Assembly: GCF_000341105.1 (NCBI RefSeq) | Contig: NZ_ANBB01000024.1 | Location: forward strand, 1-64,000 | Reading direction: 5' to 3' | DNA from: Nocardiopsis potens DSM 45234 | Lineage (GTDB): Bacteria > Actinomycetota > Actinomycetes > Streptosporangiales > Streptosporangiaceae | Length of the DNA: 64,000 nt | Shown: one piece after another, positions 28,643-37,906 of the stretch | Layout of the letters: the number at the start of each line of letters is the position of its first letter | Numbering within the stretch: the first letter of the stretch is position 1 | Translations under genes and position numbers: made by a program | Notes under the pieces: model-generated | The model's input: only the letters and a program-made list of their open reading frames with translations | Told to the model about the DNA's origin: nothing | Databases searched by the model: none

Positions 28643-28671
28643 AGCTTAGCGGTTCCCGCTCCCAGCACCAA
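28643..28671 (-). promoter_or_regulatory. Promoter of initiator tRNA copy 2
   Basis: TTGGTG - N17 - TAAGCT on the minus strand, the -10 element 13 bases before the tRNA 5' end. Confidence 0.65.
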
Positions 28672-28707
28672 ATCGTTTCCCGCAGGGGCACCGCCGCCCC
28701 CCAGGGA

Positions 28708-28773
28708 CGATGATCTCGACGGCGCGGGGGTGCCGCGGAGCGCTCCGGCAGGGCCGCAACGCCGAGAGCATCG
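28708..28773. repeat. Intergenic palindrome family, copy 5
   Basis: 66-bp imperfect inverted repeat with CGATGATC and GAGCATCG ends, stem CTCGACGGCGCGG against GGGCCGCAACGCCGAG (with mismatches) and centre GGAGCGCTCC. It lies between tRNA copies 2 and 3, downstream of copy 3's terminator. Confidence 0.8.
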
Positions 28774-28795
28774 CGAGAGGGGCGGGAAAGGCGAA

Positions 28796-28825
28796 GGGCC
28801 CGGCACTCTTCCGAGTACCGGGCCC
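28796..28825 (-). terminator. Terminator of initiator tRNA copy 3
   Basis: GGGCCCGGTACTC / GAGTGCCGGGCCC hairpin, identical to the terminator of copy 1. Confidence 0.75.
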
Positions 28826-28831
28826 CTGCTC

Positions 28832-28908
28832 TGGTAGCGGGGACAGGATTTGAACCTGCGACCTCTGGGTTATGAGCCCAGCGAGCTACCGAACTGCTCC
28901 ACCCCGCG
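28832..28908 (-). tRNA. Initiator tRNA-fMet (CAU), copy 3
   Basis: Same 77-base sequence as copies 1 and 2, with encoded CCA. Promoter, gene and terminator match copy 1 exactly. Confidence 0.95.
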
Positions 28909-29073
28909 TCGTTGTGTTCACAACCCTAGCGCCCCGCGACCACCAGTGCCAACTCGGCGCCGCACCGCCCCGCGGGCCCTGGAACGCGCCCCGGAACGCG
29001 CCGCGGGGCGGGGGTCGCACACCCCCGCCCCGCAGTGGACTCCGCCGGCCGGACCGGACCGGGAAGGGCCGCC

Positions 29074-32000
29074 CTACTCGCCCTGCTCCTCGCGCGCCTT
29101 CTCCGCGCGCTCCAGAGCCTTGCCCAGCTCGTCGACGGCCTTGCCGTAGGCCTCCCAGTCGCCGTTCTTCATGGCCTCCTGGCTGTCCTCGTAGGCCTTG
29201 GCCGCGTCGTCCAGCGCCTGGGTCAGGGCATCGCCGTCGCCGCCACCGCCGTCGCCGCCGTCCTGGCCGTCCTCCTTCGGCTGCTCCTCCTCGAGCGGGC
29301 CCTCGCCGCCCTCGAACAGGTTGTTGAGCGCCTCCTGGAGGTTGCCGCCGATGGCGACCTCCTCACCGAAGCCGACCATGACCTGCTGGAGCAGCGGGTA
29401 GGAGGCGTCTCCTCCGCCGCCGGCCTGCACGTACAGCGGTTCGACGTAGAGCAGCCCGTCGCCGAACGGCAGGGTGAGCAGATTGCCGTAGGTGACCTCC
29501 GCCGAGCTCTGCTCCAGCGGGAGCAGCACCTCTCGGACGTTCGCGTCGGACTGGAAGGCGTTCTGCACCTGGCCGGGGCCGAGGATCACCGTGCTGCGCG
29601 GCAGCTCCAGCATCCGGATCTTGCCGTACTCCTCGGACTCCACGTCGCTGACCACCGACATGAACGCCGCCAGGTTGTCCCTGCCCCTCGGCACGAACGT
29701 GGAGGTGAGGGCGAAGCTCGCCTCCTCGTCCCCGGGGTAGCGCAGGGTCTGCCGGTACGGCGGCTCCGGGCTGTCCCCCTCCTTCGTCGGGTCGGAGGGG
29801 ATGTCCCAGAAGTCCTGGCCGCCGTAGAAGGCGTCCGGGTCGGTGATGTGGTAGCGCTTGAGGATCTCCCGCTGCACCTTGAACAGGTCGTCCGGGTAGC
29901 GCAGGTGCCGCTGGAGCTCGTCGCTGATGTCCTCCTTGCTGGTGACCACCCCGGGGAACGCCTCGGACCAGGTCTTGAGGACCGGGTCCTTCTCGTCCCA
30001 GCCGTAGACGGTGACCGTGCCGTCGTAGGCGTCGACGGTGGCCTTCACCGAGTTCCGGATGTAGTTGACCTGGTTGCCGGGGATCGTCGTGGCCGAGTCG
30101 GTGCCCTGGCTGAAGGTGTCCTCGGTGGCCCGGGCGAAGTCGATCGGCGTCGAGTAGGGGTAGTGCGAGCTCGTGGTGTAGGCGTCCACGATCCACTGCA
30201 CCCGGCCGTCGACCACCGCCGGGTAGGGCTTGCCGTCCACGGTGAGGAACGGCGCGACCTTCTCCACCCGGTCGGACGGGTCCCGGTCGTAGAGGATCTT
30301 CGACTCGCTGGTGATCGCGGTGTTGAGCAGGATGTCCGGCTCGCTGTACTTCAGCGCGTACAGGATGCGGTCGAAGAACGAGCTGAGCTGGACGCCGCCG
30401 TCGCCGTCGTAGTGGTTGGTGGCCTGGCTGCCGCCGCCTTCGCCACCGCCTTCGCCGCCGCCTTCGGTGGCCTCGGGGCTCTCCTCGGTCGCCTCGGGGC
30501 TCTCCTCCGGGGAGGGCGAGGCGTCGGCCTCGGCCTCGGCGCCGTCCGCCGGCGGCCGGGCCTCGTCGGCGCCGCCCTGGCCCTCGACGTCCTCGCTGGT
30601 GGTGATCTCCTCGTTGTCGCCGCCGCCGGAGTCGAGCGGGTAGTCGTACTCCGGCTCGGCGTTGACGATGACGTAGTCGGCGCCCTGCTGGCCGTAGTAG
30701 ATGCGCGGCTCGTACTCGCCGTTCACCTCGGAGAGCTCACCGGTGGGCGGGATGTTGTACTGGGTGAAGACCGGCCGCCCCTCGGCGTCGACCTGGTTGC
30801 CGGCCGCCGCCACGATGCCGAACCCGTGGGTGTAGACGGTGTGCCGGGTCAGCCAGTTGTCCTGGCCCTCCGGCGGCCCGTCCAGCTCGCGGGCGGCGAT
30901 GATGGTGTCGACGGTGTTGCCCTCGGCGTCCTCGTACCGGTCCACGTCGAGCACTTCGGGGAACTGGTAGAAGCCGCGGACCTGCTGCATCTGCTGGAAG
31001 GTCTGCGAGACGACGGAGGGGTCGACCAGCCGGACGCTGGGGATGGTGGAGGCCTCGTCCGCCAGCTGCTCGGGGGTGAGCTCGGTCTTGGCGTCGTAGG
31101 TCTCGCTCTCCGCCTCGGCGATGCCGTAGGCGCCGCGGGTCGCCTCGATGTTCCGCGCGATGTAGGGCTTCTCCTCGCGCTGCTCGTTCGGGCTGACCGT
31201 GAACTGCTGGACCAGCTGCGGGTAGACGCCGCCGATCAGCACCGCCGAGAGCACCAGCAGGCCCAGGCTGACCATCGGCACCATGGCGTTCTTGAAGTAG
31301 ATGTTGGCGAAGAACAGCAGCGCGCAGACGACCGCGATGATCGCCAGGATGACCTTGGCGGTGAGCACCGCGTTCACGTCGGTGTAGGAGGCGCCGAAGG
31401 TGTAGCCCCGGGTGGAGAAGACCAGGCCGTACTGGTCGAGCCAGTAGGCGGCGGCCTTCAGCAGCACGAACAGGCCGAGCAGCACCGACAGGTGCACCCG
31501 CGCCGCCGGAGTGGCGCGCTGCCCCTGGGACTGCAGCCGGACCCCGCCGAACAGGTAGTGCACCACGACCGCGGCGATGAAGGCGAGCACCACGGCGGCG
31601 AACAGGTAGCCGAGCACCACCCGCAGGAACGGGTAGGTGAACGCGAAGAACGAGATGTCGATCCCGAACTGCGGGTCGGTCTGGCCGAACGGGTTCCGGT
31701 TGGCGTACTGCAGGTAGGTGCCCCACTCGGCGCTGGCCGAGGCGCCGGTGAGCAGACCCAGGCCGCCGGCGATCAGCCAGAAGAAGAGCTTCCGGTGCGG
31801 CTCGATCGCCATCCGGTAGCGGTCCAGGCCCTGCTGCTCCAGGCTCATCGGCCGGGTCAGCGGGCGGGACCGGTAGGCGAAGTAGATGCTGGCACCGACG
31901 ATGAGCATCATCAGCAGCGCCGCGCCCACGAAGAGCATGGCGCGGGTGCGCAGCTCGGTCAGGAAGACCGATGTGTAGCCGACCGACTCGTACCACTTGT

Positions 32001-32130
32001 AGTCGGTCACGAAATTCGCGGCGACCAGAAGGCCCGCGACGATGACGACGACGACCGCTGCGACGGGCGCGAGCAGCCGGGATCGTCGAGGCATGCGCGC
32101 GGTTGGAGCGCCGGGCGATCGGAAGCTCAC
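29074..32130 (-). CDS. UPF0182-family large membrane protein
   Basis: A 1018-residue protein with about seven transmembrane helices in the first 320 residues (LLAPVAAVVVVIVAGLLVAA; AMLFVGAALLMMLIVGASIY; LFFWLIAGGLGLLTGA; LGYLFAAVVLAFIAAVVVHY and others), followed by a large extracytoplasmic part. An acidic Gly/Ser/Glu/Pro low-complexity stretch lies at about 500-560, and a second near 960 precedes a Lys/Glu-rich terminal helix. It matches the UPF0182 family found next to ylbL in many actinobacteria; the function is unknown. GTG start after GAGGGGGAGG. The antisense strand is open over the same length, a composition artefact. Confidence 0.92.
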   Translation of the reverse strand: MSFRSPGAPTARMPRRSRLLAPVAAVVVVIVAGLLVAANFVTDYKWYESVGYTSVFLTELRTRAMLFVGAALLMMLIVGASIYFAYRSRPLTRPMSLEQQGLDRYRMAIEPHRKLFFWLIAGGLGLLTGASASAEWGTYLQYANRNPFGQTDPQFGIDISFFAFTYPFLRVVLGYLFAAVVLAFIAAVVVHYLFGGVRLQSQGQRATPAARVHLSVLLGLFVLLKAAAYWLDQYGLVFSTRGYTFGASYTDVNAVLTAKVILAIIAVVCALLFFANIYFKNAMVPMVSLGLLVLSAVLIGGVYPQLVQQFTVSPNEQREEKPYIARNIEATRGAYGIAEAESETYDAKTELTPEQLADEASTIPSVRLVDPSVVSQTFQQMQQVRGFYQFPEVLDVDRYEDAEGNTVDTIIAARELDGPPEGQDNWLTRHTVYTHGFGIVAAAGNQVDAEGRPVFTQYNIPPTGELSEVNGEYEPRIYYGQQGADYVIVNAEPEYDYPLDSGGGDNEEITTSEDVEGQGGADEARPPADGAEAEADASPSPEESPEATEESPEATEGGGEGGGEGGGSQATNHYDGDGGVQLSSFFDRILYALKYSEPDILLNTAITSESKILYDRDPSDRVEKVAPFLTVDGKPYPAVVDGRVQWIVDAYTTSSHYPYSTPIDFARATEDTFSQGTDSATTIPGNQVNYIRNSVKATVDAYDGTVTVYGWDEKDPVLKTWSEAFPGVVTSKEDISDELQRHLRYPDDLFKVQREILKRYHITDPDAFYGGQDFWDIPSDPTKEGDSPEPPYRQTLRYPGDEEASFALTSTFVPRGRDNLAAFMSVVSDVESEEYGKIRMLELPRSTVILGPGQVQNAFQSDANVREVLLPLEQSSAEVTYGNLLTLPFGDGLLYVEPLYVQAGGGGDASYPLLQQVMVGFGEEVAIGGNLQEALNNLFEGGEGPLEEEQPKEDGQDGGDGGGGDGDALTQALDDAAKAYEDSQEAMKNGDWEAYGKAVDELGKALERAEKAREEQGE

Positions 32131-32392
32131 GCCTCCCCCTCGTCATGACTGTCGTTGAACGCGAGGAGCGTGGCCGCCCCTCTGTATCGGCAACTTATTG
32201 GCTCTGCCACGGGTTCCCGAAACCCCGCGCCGGTGCGGTGACAACATCACATCGGAGCGGCATCGGCGGGGGCTCGGCGGAGCCCGCACGTCGACCCTAG
32301 CGCCCGCGGCGGGCGCGTCCGCAGGGGATCGGGGAGGCCGGCCCGCGGCCTCAGAGGACCGCCGGGGGCCGGGTTTCGGGCACCATGGAGGG

Positions 32393-32914
32393 GTGACCTA
32401 TCTGATCCGCGACGCCGTCATGGACCTGGAGCGCCACGCCTCGGAGCAGGGCTGGGACCAGCCGCCCCGGGTGTACGCCCTCGTCCCCACCGCCGAGCTG
32501 GCCCGCCAGGAGCCGGCGCTGGCCTCGATGCTCGGGCTGGACCCGTCCGCCGACCCCGCCGAGCTGACCCCGGTCGAGCAGGAGGCGCTGCCCGACGGCG
32601 TCCCGCTGGAGGAGGCCCTGGGCAGCATCGCCTGGCCGGAGGCGGTGGCCGGGTGCGCCCTGGTGCTGGAGCGGCTGGTGCTGAAGGGGTCGGACGCGAC
32701 CCTGGACCCGCCGCGCGGCGCCGACACCGGGGAGTGGGCCAAGGCCCAGGACGGCAGCGAGGAGATCCGGATGGTCGCCGGCGTGCTGCGGGACGGCGGC
32801 CGGCACGCGGCGCTGCGGATGCGCTCGCACGACAGCGACGACCAGGTGCTCAACGGGGAGGACCTGGTGCCCGCGCTCACCTCGGCGCTGGCGCTGACCT
32901 TCGAGGAGGAGTGA
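32393..32914 (+). CDS. PPA1309-family conserved protein
   Basis: A 173-residue protein of the actinobacterial PPA1309 family, recognised by GWDQPPRVYALVPTAELARQ, the IAWPEAVAGCALVLERL core and a C-terminal DLVPALTSALALTFEE. The function is unknown. It is conserved between UPF0182 and ylbL in many actinomycetes, as here. The start is uncertain: GTG at 32393 overlaps a GGAGG too closely, so leaderless translation or the ATG at 32420 are alternatives. Confidence 0.8.
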   Translation: MTYLIRDAVMDLERHASEQGWDQPPRVYALVPTAELARQEPALASMLGLDPSADPAELTPVEQEALPDGVPLEEALGSIAWPEAVAGCALVLERLVLKGSDATLDPPRGADTGEWAKAQDGSEEIRMVAGVLRDGGRHAALRMRSHDSDDQVLNGEDLVPALTSALALTFEEE

Positions 32915-32961
32915 CCGCTCCCCCGCGCCCTTCCGGCCGCCGGCGGGAAGGCCCGCCGAGG

Positions 32962-33025
32962 CGATGGCCGTGGCGCCGCGGCCCTGCCAGAGCGCTCTGA
33001 CGAGGCCGCGGCGCCACGGTCATCG
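32962..33025. repeat. Intergenic palindrome family, copy 6
   Basis: 64-bp inverted repeat: CGATGGCCGTGGCGCCGCGG / CCGCGGCGCCACGGTCATCG with centre CAGAGCGCTCTGA. It lies between convergent PPA1309 and ylbL genes. Confidence 0.85.
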
Positions 33026-33060
33026 GGGCGGGGCGCCGGGTCCGGCGGGCGCCGCCGGGC

Positions 33061-34149
33061 TCAGCCGGCCTGGCCGGACTGGCCGGGCTCGCAGCGCGGC
33101 AGCTCGGACAGGCCCTCGCCGGTCTTGATCGCCTCCAGCGCGCGGACCGCGTCGGAGAGCTCGGCGACCTTGAACACCTCGATGTCGCCGGTGGCGGCCG
33201 ACTCGAAGGTCTGCGCGCAGCTCTCCTCGGCGACCAGGAAGTACTCGGCGCCCAGGTCGCGCGCGCTGACCATCTTCTGCGCGACGCCGCTGACCCCGCC
33301 GACCCTGCCCTCGGTGTCGATGGTGCCGGTGCCGGCGACCTGCTCCCCGCCGGTCAGCCCGTCCGGGTCGAGGCGGTCCATGATGCCCAGCGCGAACATC
33401 ATCCCGGCGCTGGGGCCGCCGATGTCGCCGACCTGGAACTCGACGTCGAAGGGGAAGTCCGGGTCGTCGGCGATCATGATGCCGACGACGGCCCCGCCCT
33501 CGTCGCTCTCCTCGGTGGTGAGCTTCAGGGCGGTCTCGTCCGCGCCCTTCTCCGCGGCGCGGTCCACGGTGAGCTCGACCTCGTCGCCGGGGTCGCGGTC
33601 GCCGACCCGCTCGGCGGCCTCGGCCTTGTCCCCCACCGGCTCGCCGTCGACCTCCAGGATGACGTCGCCCTGCTCCAGCTCGCCCTCGGCGGGGGCGCCC
33701 TCCTGCACCCCGGCGACCATGGGGCGCAGCCCGTAGTCGACGCCGAGCTCGTTGAGGGCGGCCGCGGTCGCCGTGGTCTGCGAGTCGTCCATGGCCAGGG
33801 TCTGGCTCTCGGTGACGTCCTCGATGCTGCGGTCCGGCGGGAAGAGCGCCGCCTCGGGCAGCACCGCCTGGGTCGGGGAGAGCCAGGCGCCGATCACGGA
33901 GAGGATGTTCAGCCGGGCGTCCGGCCCGCCGGAGTACTGCACGGTGACCATGGAGAGCCCGCCGTCGTGCCGGTACTCCTCGGTGCCCTCGATGTGGATC
34001 ACCGGGTCGCCCTCGGAGTTGTCGCCGAGGGTGTTCAGCGCGAGGCCGGGCGAGGCCACCAGGTAGGGGACCGGCAGGTAGGCCGCGCCCACGGCCAGTG
34101 CGCACAGCACGATGAGTGCCGCGAGGAGGGTCTTGACACGACGGAGCAT
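33061..34149 (-). CDS. YlbL-type PDZ/Lon-like membrane serine protease
   Basis: A 362-residue protein: one N-terminal helix (LLAALIVLCALAVGAAYLPV), an extracytoplasmic PDZ domain (VQEGAPAEGELEQGDVILEV, residues about 145-215), and a C-terminal Lon-like protease domain with catalytic Ser in GGPSAGMMFALGIMD and Lys in GVAQKMVSARDLGA. YlbL proteins cleave membrane or secreted regulators (in Bacillus, a cell-division inhibitor after DNA damage). Starts at ATG. Downstream of moaE on the same strand (gap 75 bp), with palindrome copy 6 after the stop. Confidence 0.9.
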   Translation of the reverse strand: MLRRVKTLLAALIVLCALAVGAAYLPVPYLVASPGLALNTLGDNSEGDPVIHIEGTEEYRHDGGLSMVTVQYSGGPDARLNILSVIGAWLSPTQAVLPEAALFPPDRSIEDVTESQTLAMDDSQTTATAAALNELGVDYGLRPMVAGVQEGAPAEGELEQGDVILEVDGEPVGDKAEAAERVGDRDPGDEVELTVDRAAEKGADETALKLTTEESDEGGAVVGIMIADDPDFPFDVEFQVGDIGGPSAGMMFALGIMDRLDPDGLTGGEQVAGTGTIDTEGRVGGVSGVAQKMVSARDLGAEYFLVAEESCAQTFESAATGDIEVFKVAELSDAVRALEAIKTGEGLSELPRCEPGQSGQAG

Positions 34150-34224
34150 GGGGCACAGCCTACGGCCCGCGCAGTTCCGGACGTTCCCGGCATGCCGCGG
34201 CGGGCCGCCGCGCCCCGGGGCCGG

Positions 34225-34671
34225 TCAGCCCTCGGCGCCGACCCACTCCGCGCCGCCGTCGCCGAAGGTCTGGTGCTTCCAGATCGGCACCTCGGCCTTG
34301 ATGTCGTCGATCAGCCGGCGGCAGGCCTCGAAGGCCTCCGCGCGGTGGCCGGCGGCCGCGGCGACCACCACCGCCGTGTCGCCGATCTCCAGGTCGCCGA
34401 CGCGGTGCAGCGCCGCCGCCCGGCGGACCGGGCGCCCGTCCCCGGAGGCGTCGGCGACGACCTTCTCCATCACCTCGCGCATCCGCTCCTCGGCGCTGGG
34501 GTGCGCCGAGTAGGCCAGCCGGGCGACGCCGCGCCCCTGGTCGTGGTCGCGGACGGTGCCGATGAAGAAGGCGGTCCCGCCGGCGCGCGGGTCCTCGACC
34601 GCTGCGAGGACCTCGTCGACGGAGATCGGGGTGTCCCGAATGCTTGCAAGAGTGATGGCTTCCACATCCAT
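34225..34671 (-). CDS. moaE: Molybdopterin synthase catalytic subunit MoaE
   Basis: A 148-residue MoaE: GGTAFFIGTVRDHDQGRGVA, LAYSAHPSAEERM, ALHRVGDLEIGDTAVVVAAA and VPIWKHQTFGDGGAEWVG (the conserved IWKxE-like loop with the active-site Lys; Gln replaces the usual Glu). It converts precursor Z to molybdopterin using the thiocarboxylated MoaD. No moaD is next to it; MoeZ, which activates MoaD-like proteins, is encoded at 62826. The gap to the upstream SDR gene is 40 bp. The ATG has no visible ribosome site. Confidence 0.88.
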   Translation of the reverse strand: MDVEAITLASIRDTPISVDEVLAAVEDPRAGGTAFFIGTVRDHDQGRGVARLAYSAHPSAEERMREVMEKVVADASGDGRPVRRAAALHRVGDLEIGDTAVVVAAAAGHRAEAFEACRRLIDDIKAEVPIWKHQTFGDGGAEWVGAEG

Positions 34672-34711
34672 GACCGTACCAACGCCCTGTTCCGACCCCG
34701 CCGGGCCGCGC

Positions 34712-35863
34712 TCACCCCCGGCGGCGCTTGCGCAGGTGGCGGACTGCCGCGGCGGTGCCGATCGCGGCGACCGCGGCGCCGGCCGCGCTCGCCGCGGTGA
34801 TGGTGGCCTCCTTGCGGCCCAGGGTCCGCCCGACCAGGGCGTGCTTGCCGCCGCGCGCCTCCAGCAGCGCCCGCAGCGCCTCGGCGTTGGTGTAGGACGG
34901 CCGCCACCCGGCCTCGCGCAGCGTGGCGCAGTCCACCACGCACGGGTAGACGAGGAACTTCAGCTCGCCGGCGGAGGCCGGGGTGATCCCGGCCCGGTGC
35001 AGCCGCTGGGTGGCGCCGAAGGCGAGGTTGGCCGGGACCTCGAAGCGGCGCAGCCCGGCGATCTCCTCGGCCTCCTCCTGGCCGAGCGACCCGTCGCAGC
35101 CGACCGCGAGCGCCCCCTCCTTGCCGTCCAGCCCCCGCACCGCGACCAGTTCCAGCGCGCCGGCCAGGTCGTCCACGTGGCAGAACTGCCAGCGCTGCTC
35201 GGTCCCCTTGACCGAGATGAGCCGGGGCGCGGCGAAGTGCCGGGTGAGCACGGTGTCCAGCTCCGGCCCGACCAGGGGGGCGGGCCGGACCACGGTGACC
35301 GACAGGCCGGGGTGCGCCCGGCGGGCCTTGCGGGCCAGGTCCTCCACCTCCGCGAAGTCGCCGACCAGGCCGACCCCGCCCTCGACGGCGACCTCGCCGT
35401 CCTCGCTCAGCGGGACCGGGTTGTCCGGGGCCGCGCCGTAGACCATGGTGCTGGTGACCAGGACCACCCGGGAGACCCGGGCCGCCGCGGCCGCGGTGAG
35501 CAGGGTCTGGGCGGCGCGCACCGCGGCCGCCCTGCGCTCCCGGTGCGAGGCGTCCGCGCTCCGCTCCGCCTCGGTGTGCACCAGCACGTCCACCCCGGCG
35601 AGCCGGGAGGCGACCAGCGGGTCGCGGATGTCGGCGGCGCACCACTCCACCCCGCCGCCCTGCGGGAAGGGCTCGGAGCCGTCCTCGCCCGCCGGGGCCG
35701 CGTCGATCCCGACGACGCGCGCGACGCCCCCGGAACCCGCGGCGGCCCGCAGACGTTCGACCAGCAGTCGGCCCACACCGGAGGCGGCGCCCGTGACCGC
35801 GATCACGGGGCCGTCGCCGTCCGGGCTGTGCTGTGGGCGAACCTGGCCGTTTTCAGTACTCAC
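34712..35863 (-). CDS. NAD-dependent epimerase/SDR-family protein with C-terminal anchor
   Basis: A 383-residue extended SDR: glycine motif VTGAASGVGRLLVERL, VLVHTEAERSADASHRERRA, VLVTSTMVYGAAPDNPVP (the family's S and Y; the expected YxxxK Lys is not present at the usual spacing), and VVRPAPLVGPELDT. It ends with a hydrophobic helix ITAASAAGAAVAAIGTAAAV and a basic tail, so it may be membrane-tethered. The substrate is unknown; catalysis is doubtful. GTG start, divergent from the DUF2342 protease gene. Confidence 0.78.
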   Translation of the reverse strand: MSTENGQVRPQHSPDGDGPVIAVTGAASGVGRLLVERLRAAAGSGGVARVVGIDAAPAGEDGSEPFPQGGGVEWCAADIRDPLVASRLAGVDVLVHTEAERSADASHRERRAAAVRAAQTLLTAAAAARVSRVVLVTSTMVYGAAPDNPVPLSEDGEVAVEGGVGLVGDFAEVEDLARKARRAHPGLSVTVVRPAPLVGPELDTVLTRHFAAPRLISVKGTEQRWQFCHVDDLAGALELVAVRGLDGKEGALAVGCDGSLGQEEAEEIAGLRRFEVPANLAFGATQRLHRAGITPASAGELKFLVYPCVVDCATLREAGWRPSYTNAEALRALLEARGGKHALVGRTLGRKEATITAASAAGAAVAAIGTAAAVRHLRKRRRG

Positions 35864-35924
35864 TCCGGGCTGCTCCCAGCTAACGTGACAGTGGAGACAT
35901 TCCTATCCTGCCTGAGGTCTAATC

Positions 35925-37358
35925 GTGAGTGACCTGCCTTTTGGTTTCAGCATGCCGAACGACCCCGACGACGAGTCCGGGCGCGGCTCGGGCGGCTCCG
36001 GCCCGGGCGCCGGCAGCGGCGGCCCAGGCGGTGGGACTCCCGGGCCGGGCGACTTCCCCTTCGGGGACCCGCAGCAGATGGCCCAGATGCTCCGCCAGTT
36101 CGCCGACATGATGGCGGCGGCGCCCGCGCCGGGCTCCGCCGGCCCCGGTGACACCGGCAGCGGCATCAACTGGGACATGGCCAAGAACATCGCCCGGCAC
36201 ACCGTCTCCCAGCAGGGCGACGCCAGCATCGGCCCGCTGCAGTACGCGCAGGTCTCCGAGGCGCTCCGGCTGGCCGACCTGTGGCTGAACGAGGCCACCC
36301 CGCTGCCGTCCGGCGTGCAGACCACCGAGGCGTGGAGCCGTGCCGAGTGGGTGGAGCGGACCATGTCCACCTGGACCCGGCTGTGCGACCCGCTCACCTC
36401 CCGGATCGTCACCTCCATGGGGCAGAACATGCCCGAGGAGATGCAGTCCGTGGCGGGCCCGCTGATGGGCATGATGCAGCAGATGGGCGGCATGCTCGTC
36501 GGGCAGCAGGCCGGGCAGGCCATCGGCGAGCTGGCCGGCGAGGTGATCGGCTCCACCGACGTGGGGCTGCCGCTGGCCGGCGAGGGCCGCGCCGCGCTGC
36601 TCCCGCACGGCGTGGAGAAGTTCGGCGAGGGGCTGCAGATCCCCGAAGAGGAGGTCCGCCTCTACCTGGCCGCCCGCGAGGCCGCCCTGCACCGGCTCTA
36701 CGCGCACGTGCCGTGGCTCCGCTCGCACGTCCTCGGCCTGGTCGAGGAGTACGCCGCCGGGATGTCCTTCGATATGAGCGGCCTGGAGGAGCGGCTCGGC
36801 GGGATCGACGTGTCCGACCCGGCGGCCCTGCAGGAGGCGCTCTCCGGCGGCGAGGGCCTCTTCCAGCCGGAGGACACCCCGCAGCAGAAGGCCTCGCTGT
36901 CCCGGCTGGAGACCTCCCTCGCGCTGGTCGAGGGGTGGGTCTCGGTGGTGGTGGACGAGGCGGTGCGCGACCGCCTGCCGCAGGCCGGCGCGCTGGCCGA
37001 GGCCACCCGGCGGCGCCGTGCGACCGGCGGCCCGGCCGAGCACACCTTCGCCACCCTGGTCGGCCTGGAGCTGCGCCCGCGCCGGCTGCGCGAGGCCGCC
37101 GCGCTGTGGAGCGCGCTGACCGAGGCGCGCGGCGGCGAGGGCCGCGACGCCCTGTGGGAGCACCCCGACCTGATGCCCTCCGGCTCCGACCTGGACGACC
37201 CCGAGGGGTTCGTCTCCGGTGCCGGCTCCGGCGGCGACCAGCTCGACCTGGACATCTCCCGGTTCACCGAGGGCCTTGAGGACGGCGGGAAGGACGACGA
37301 GAAGGGCGGCGGGGAGAAGGGCGACGGCCCGGAGAGCGGTCCGCGGGACGGCGCATGA
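35925..37358 (+). CDS. DUF2342 family putative zinc-dependent protein
   Basis: A 477-residue protein with a Gly/Pro/Ser-rich N-terminus (residues 10-45), then a helical core: NWDMAKNIARHTVSQQGD, MGMMQQMGGMLVGQQAGQAI, REAALHRLYAHVPWLRSHVL and ALVEGWVSVVVDEAV. This is the actinobacterial DUF2342 (often named zinc-dependent metalloprotease) family; EGWVSVVVDE stands where family members have a conserved metal-type motif, but an HEXXH is not visible, so protease activity is unproven. A Lys/Asp/Glu/Gly-rich tail ends the protein. GTG start; its stop overlaps the NUDIX start as ATGA. Confidence 0.8.
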   Translation: MSDLPFGFSMPNDPDDESGRGSGGSGPGAGSGGPGGGTPGPGDFPFGDPQQMAQMLRQFADMMAAAPAPGSAGPGDTGSGINWDMAKNIARHTVSQQGDASIGPLQYAQVSEALRLADLWLNEATPLPSGVQTTEAWSRAEWVERTMSTWTRLCDPLTSRIVTSMGQNMPEEMQSVAGPLMGMMQQMGGMLVGQQAGQAIGELAGEVIGSTDVGLPLAGEGRAALLPHGVEKFGEGLQIPEEEVRLYLAAREAALHRLYAHVPWLRSHVLGLVEEYAAGMSFDMSGLEERLGGIDVSDPAALQEALSGGEGLFQPEDTPQQKASLSRLETSLALVEGWVSVVVDEAVRDRLPQAGALAEATRRRRATGGPAEHTFATLVGLELRPRRLREAAALWSALTEARGGEGRDALWEHPDLMPSGSDLDDPEGFVSGAGSGGDQLDLDISRFTEGLEDGGKDDEKGGGEKGDGPESGPRDGA

Positions 37359-37906
37359 GCCTGGCCGACGACGCCCGCGCCGAGCTGTCCGCCTGGCCGG
37401 CCCCGGACGCCGGGCAGGAGCGGCTGCGCCGCGCCTACCTGGAGCACATCGACGCCCACCCGGACGCCCTGCACCGCTCCTGCACCGCCGGCCACATCAC
37501 CGCCAGCGCCGCGGTGCTCGACCCGAGCGGGACCAAGGGCGTGCTCACCCTGCACGGCAGGATCGGGCTGTGGCTGCAGACCGGCGGCCACTGCGAGGAG
37601 ACCGACGCCACCCTGCTCGGCGCCGCGCTGCGCGAGGCCGAGGAGGAGTCCGGCATCGCCGGCCTGCGCCCGGTGCCCGGCCCGGTCCGCCTCGACCGGC
37701 ACCGGGTCCCCTGCGCCGGCGGGACCTGGCACCTGGACGTGCAGTACGCGGTGATCGCCCCGGACGGCGCGGCGCTCTCCATCGACCCCGACGAATCCGC
37801 CGACCTGGGCTGGTTCCCCGTCGACGACCTCCCCGAGCCGACCGACGACGCCTGCCGCGCCCTGTTCGCCGCGGCCTCCGCCGCGGTCCGCGCCCACTCC
37901 GGCTGA
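37355..37906 (+). CDS. NUDIX hydrolase
   Basis: A 183-residue NUDIX protein. The NUDIX box is GGHCEETDATLLGAALREAE, continuing EESGI. The REAEEES core that binds metal is complete; the upstream Glu of the consensus is Asp, as often in actinobacteria. VDRHRVPCAGGTWHLDVQYA-like strands follow (seen as LDRHRVPCAGGTWHLDVQY). The substrate is unknown. Translationally coupled to the DUF2342 gene by an ATGA overlap. Confidence 0.87.
   Translation: MSLADDARAELSAWPAPDAGQERLRRAYLEHIDAHPDALHRSCTAGHITASAAVLDPSGTKGVLTLHGRIGLWLQTGGHCEETDATLLGAALREAEEESGIAGLRPVPGPVRLDRHRVPCAGGTWHLDVQYAVIAPDGAALSIDPDESADLGWFPVDDLPEPTDDACRALFAAASAAVRAHSG

Larger units (their letters stand above)
28783..28972. repeat. 190-bp direct repeat carrying initiator tRNA, copy B
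   Basis: Identical to 28077-28266 at an offset of 706 bp. It includes the promoter TTGGCA-N18-TAGGGT (28923-28952), the tRNA and the terminator hairpin. Confidence 0.8.

Noticed and set aside
28144-29149. Three short plus-strand frames beginning MNLRPLGYEPSELPNCSTP
   Set aside because: They are the antisense of the three initiator tRNA genes, which explains why they share the same first residues.
29035-32148. A 1037-codon plus-strand frame opposite UPF0182
   Set aside because: Mirror artefact of the real minus-strand gene; repetitive Val/Leu/Gly/Arg/Asp composition and no family match.
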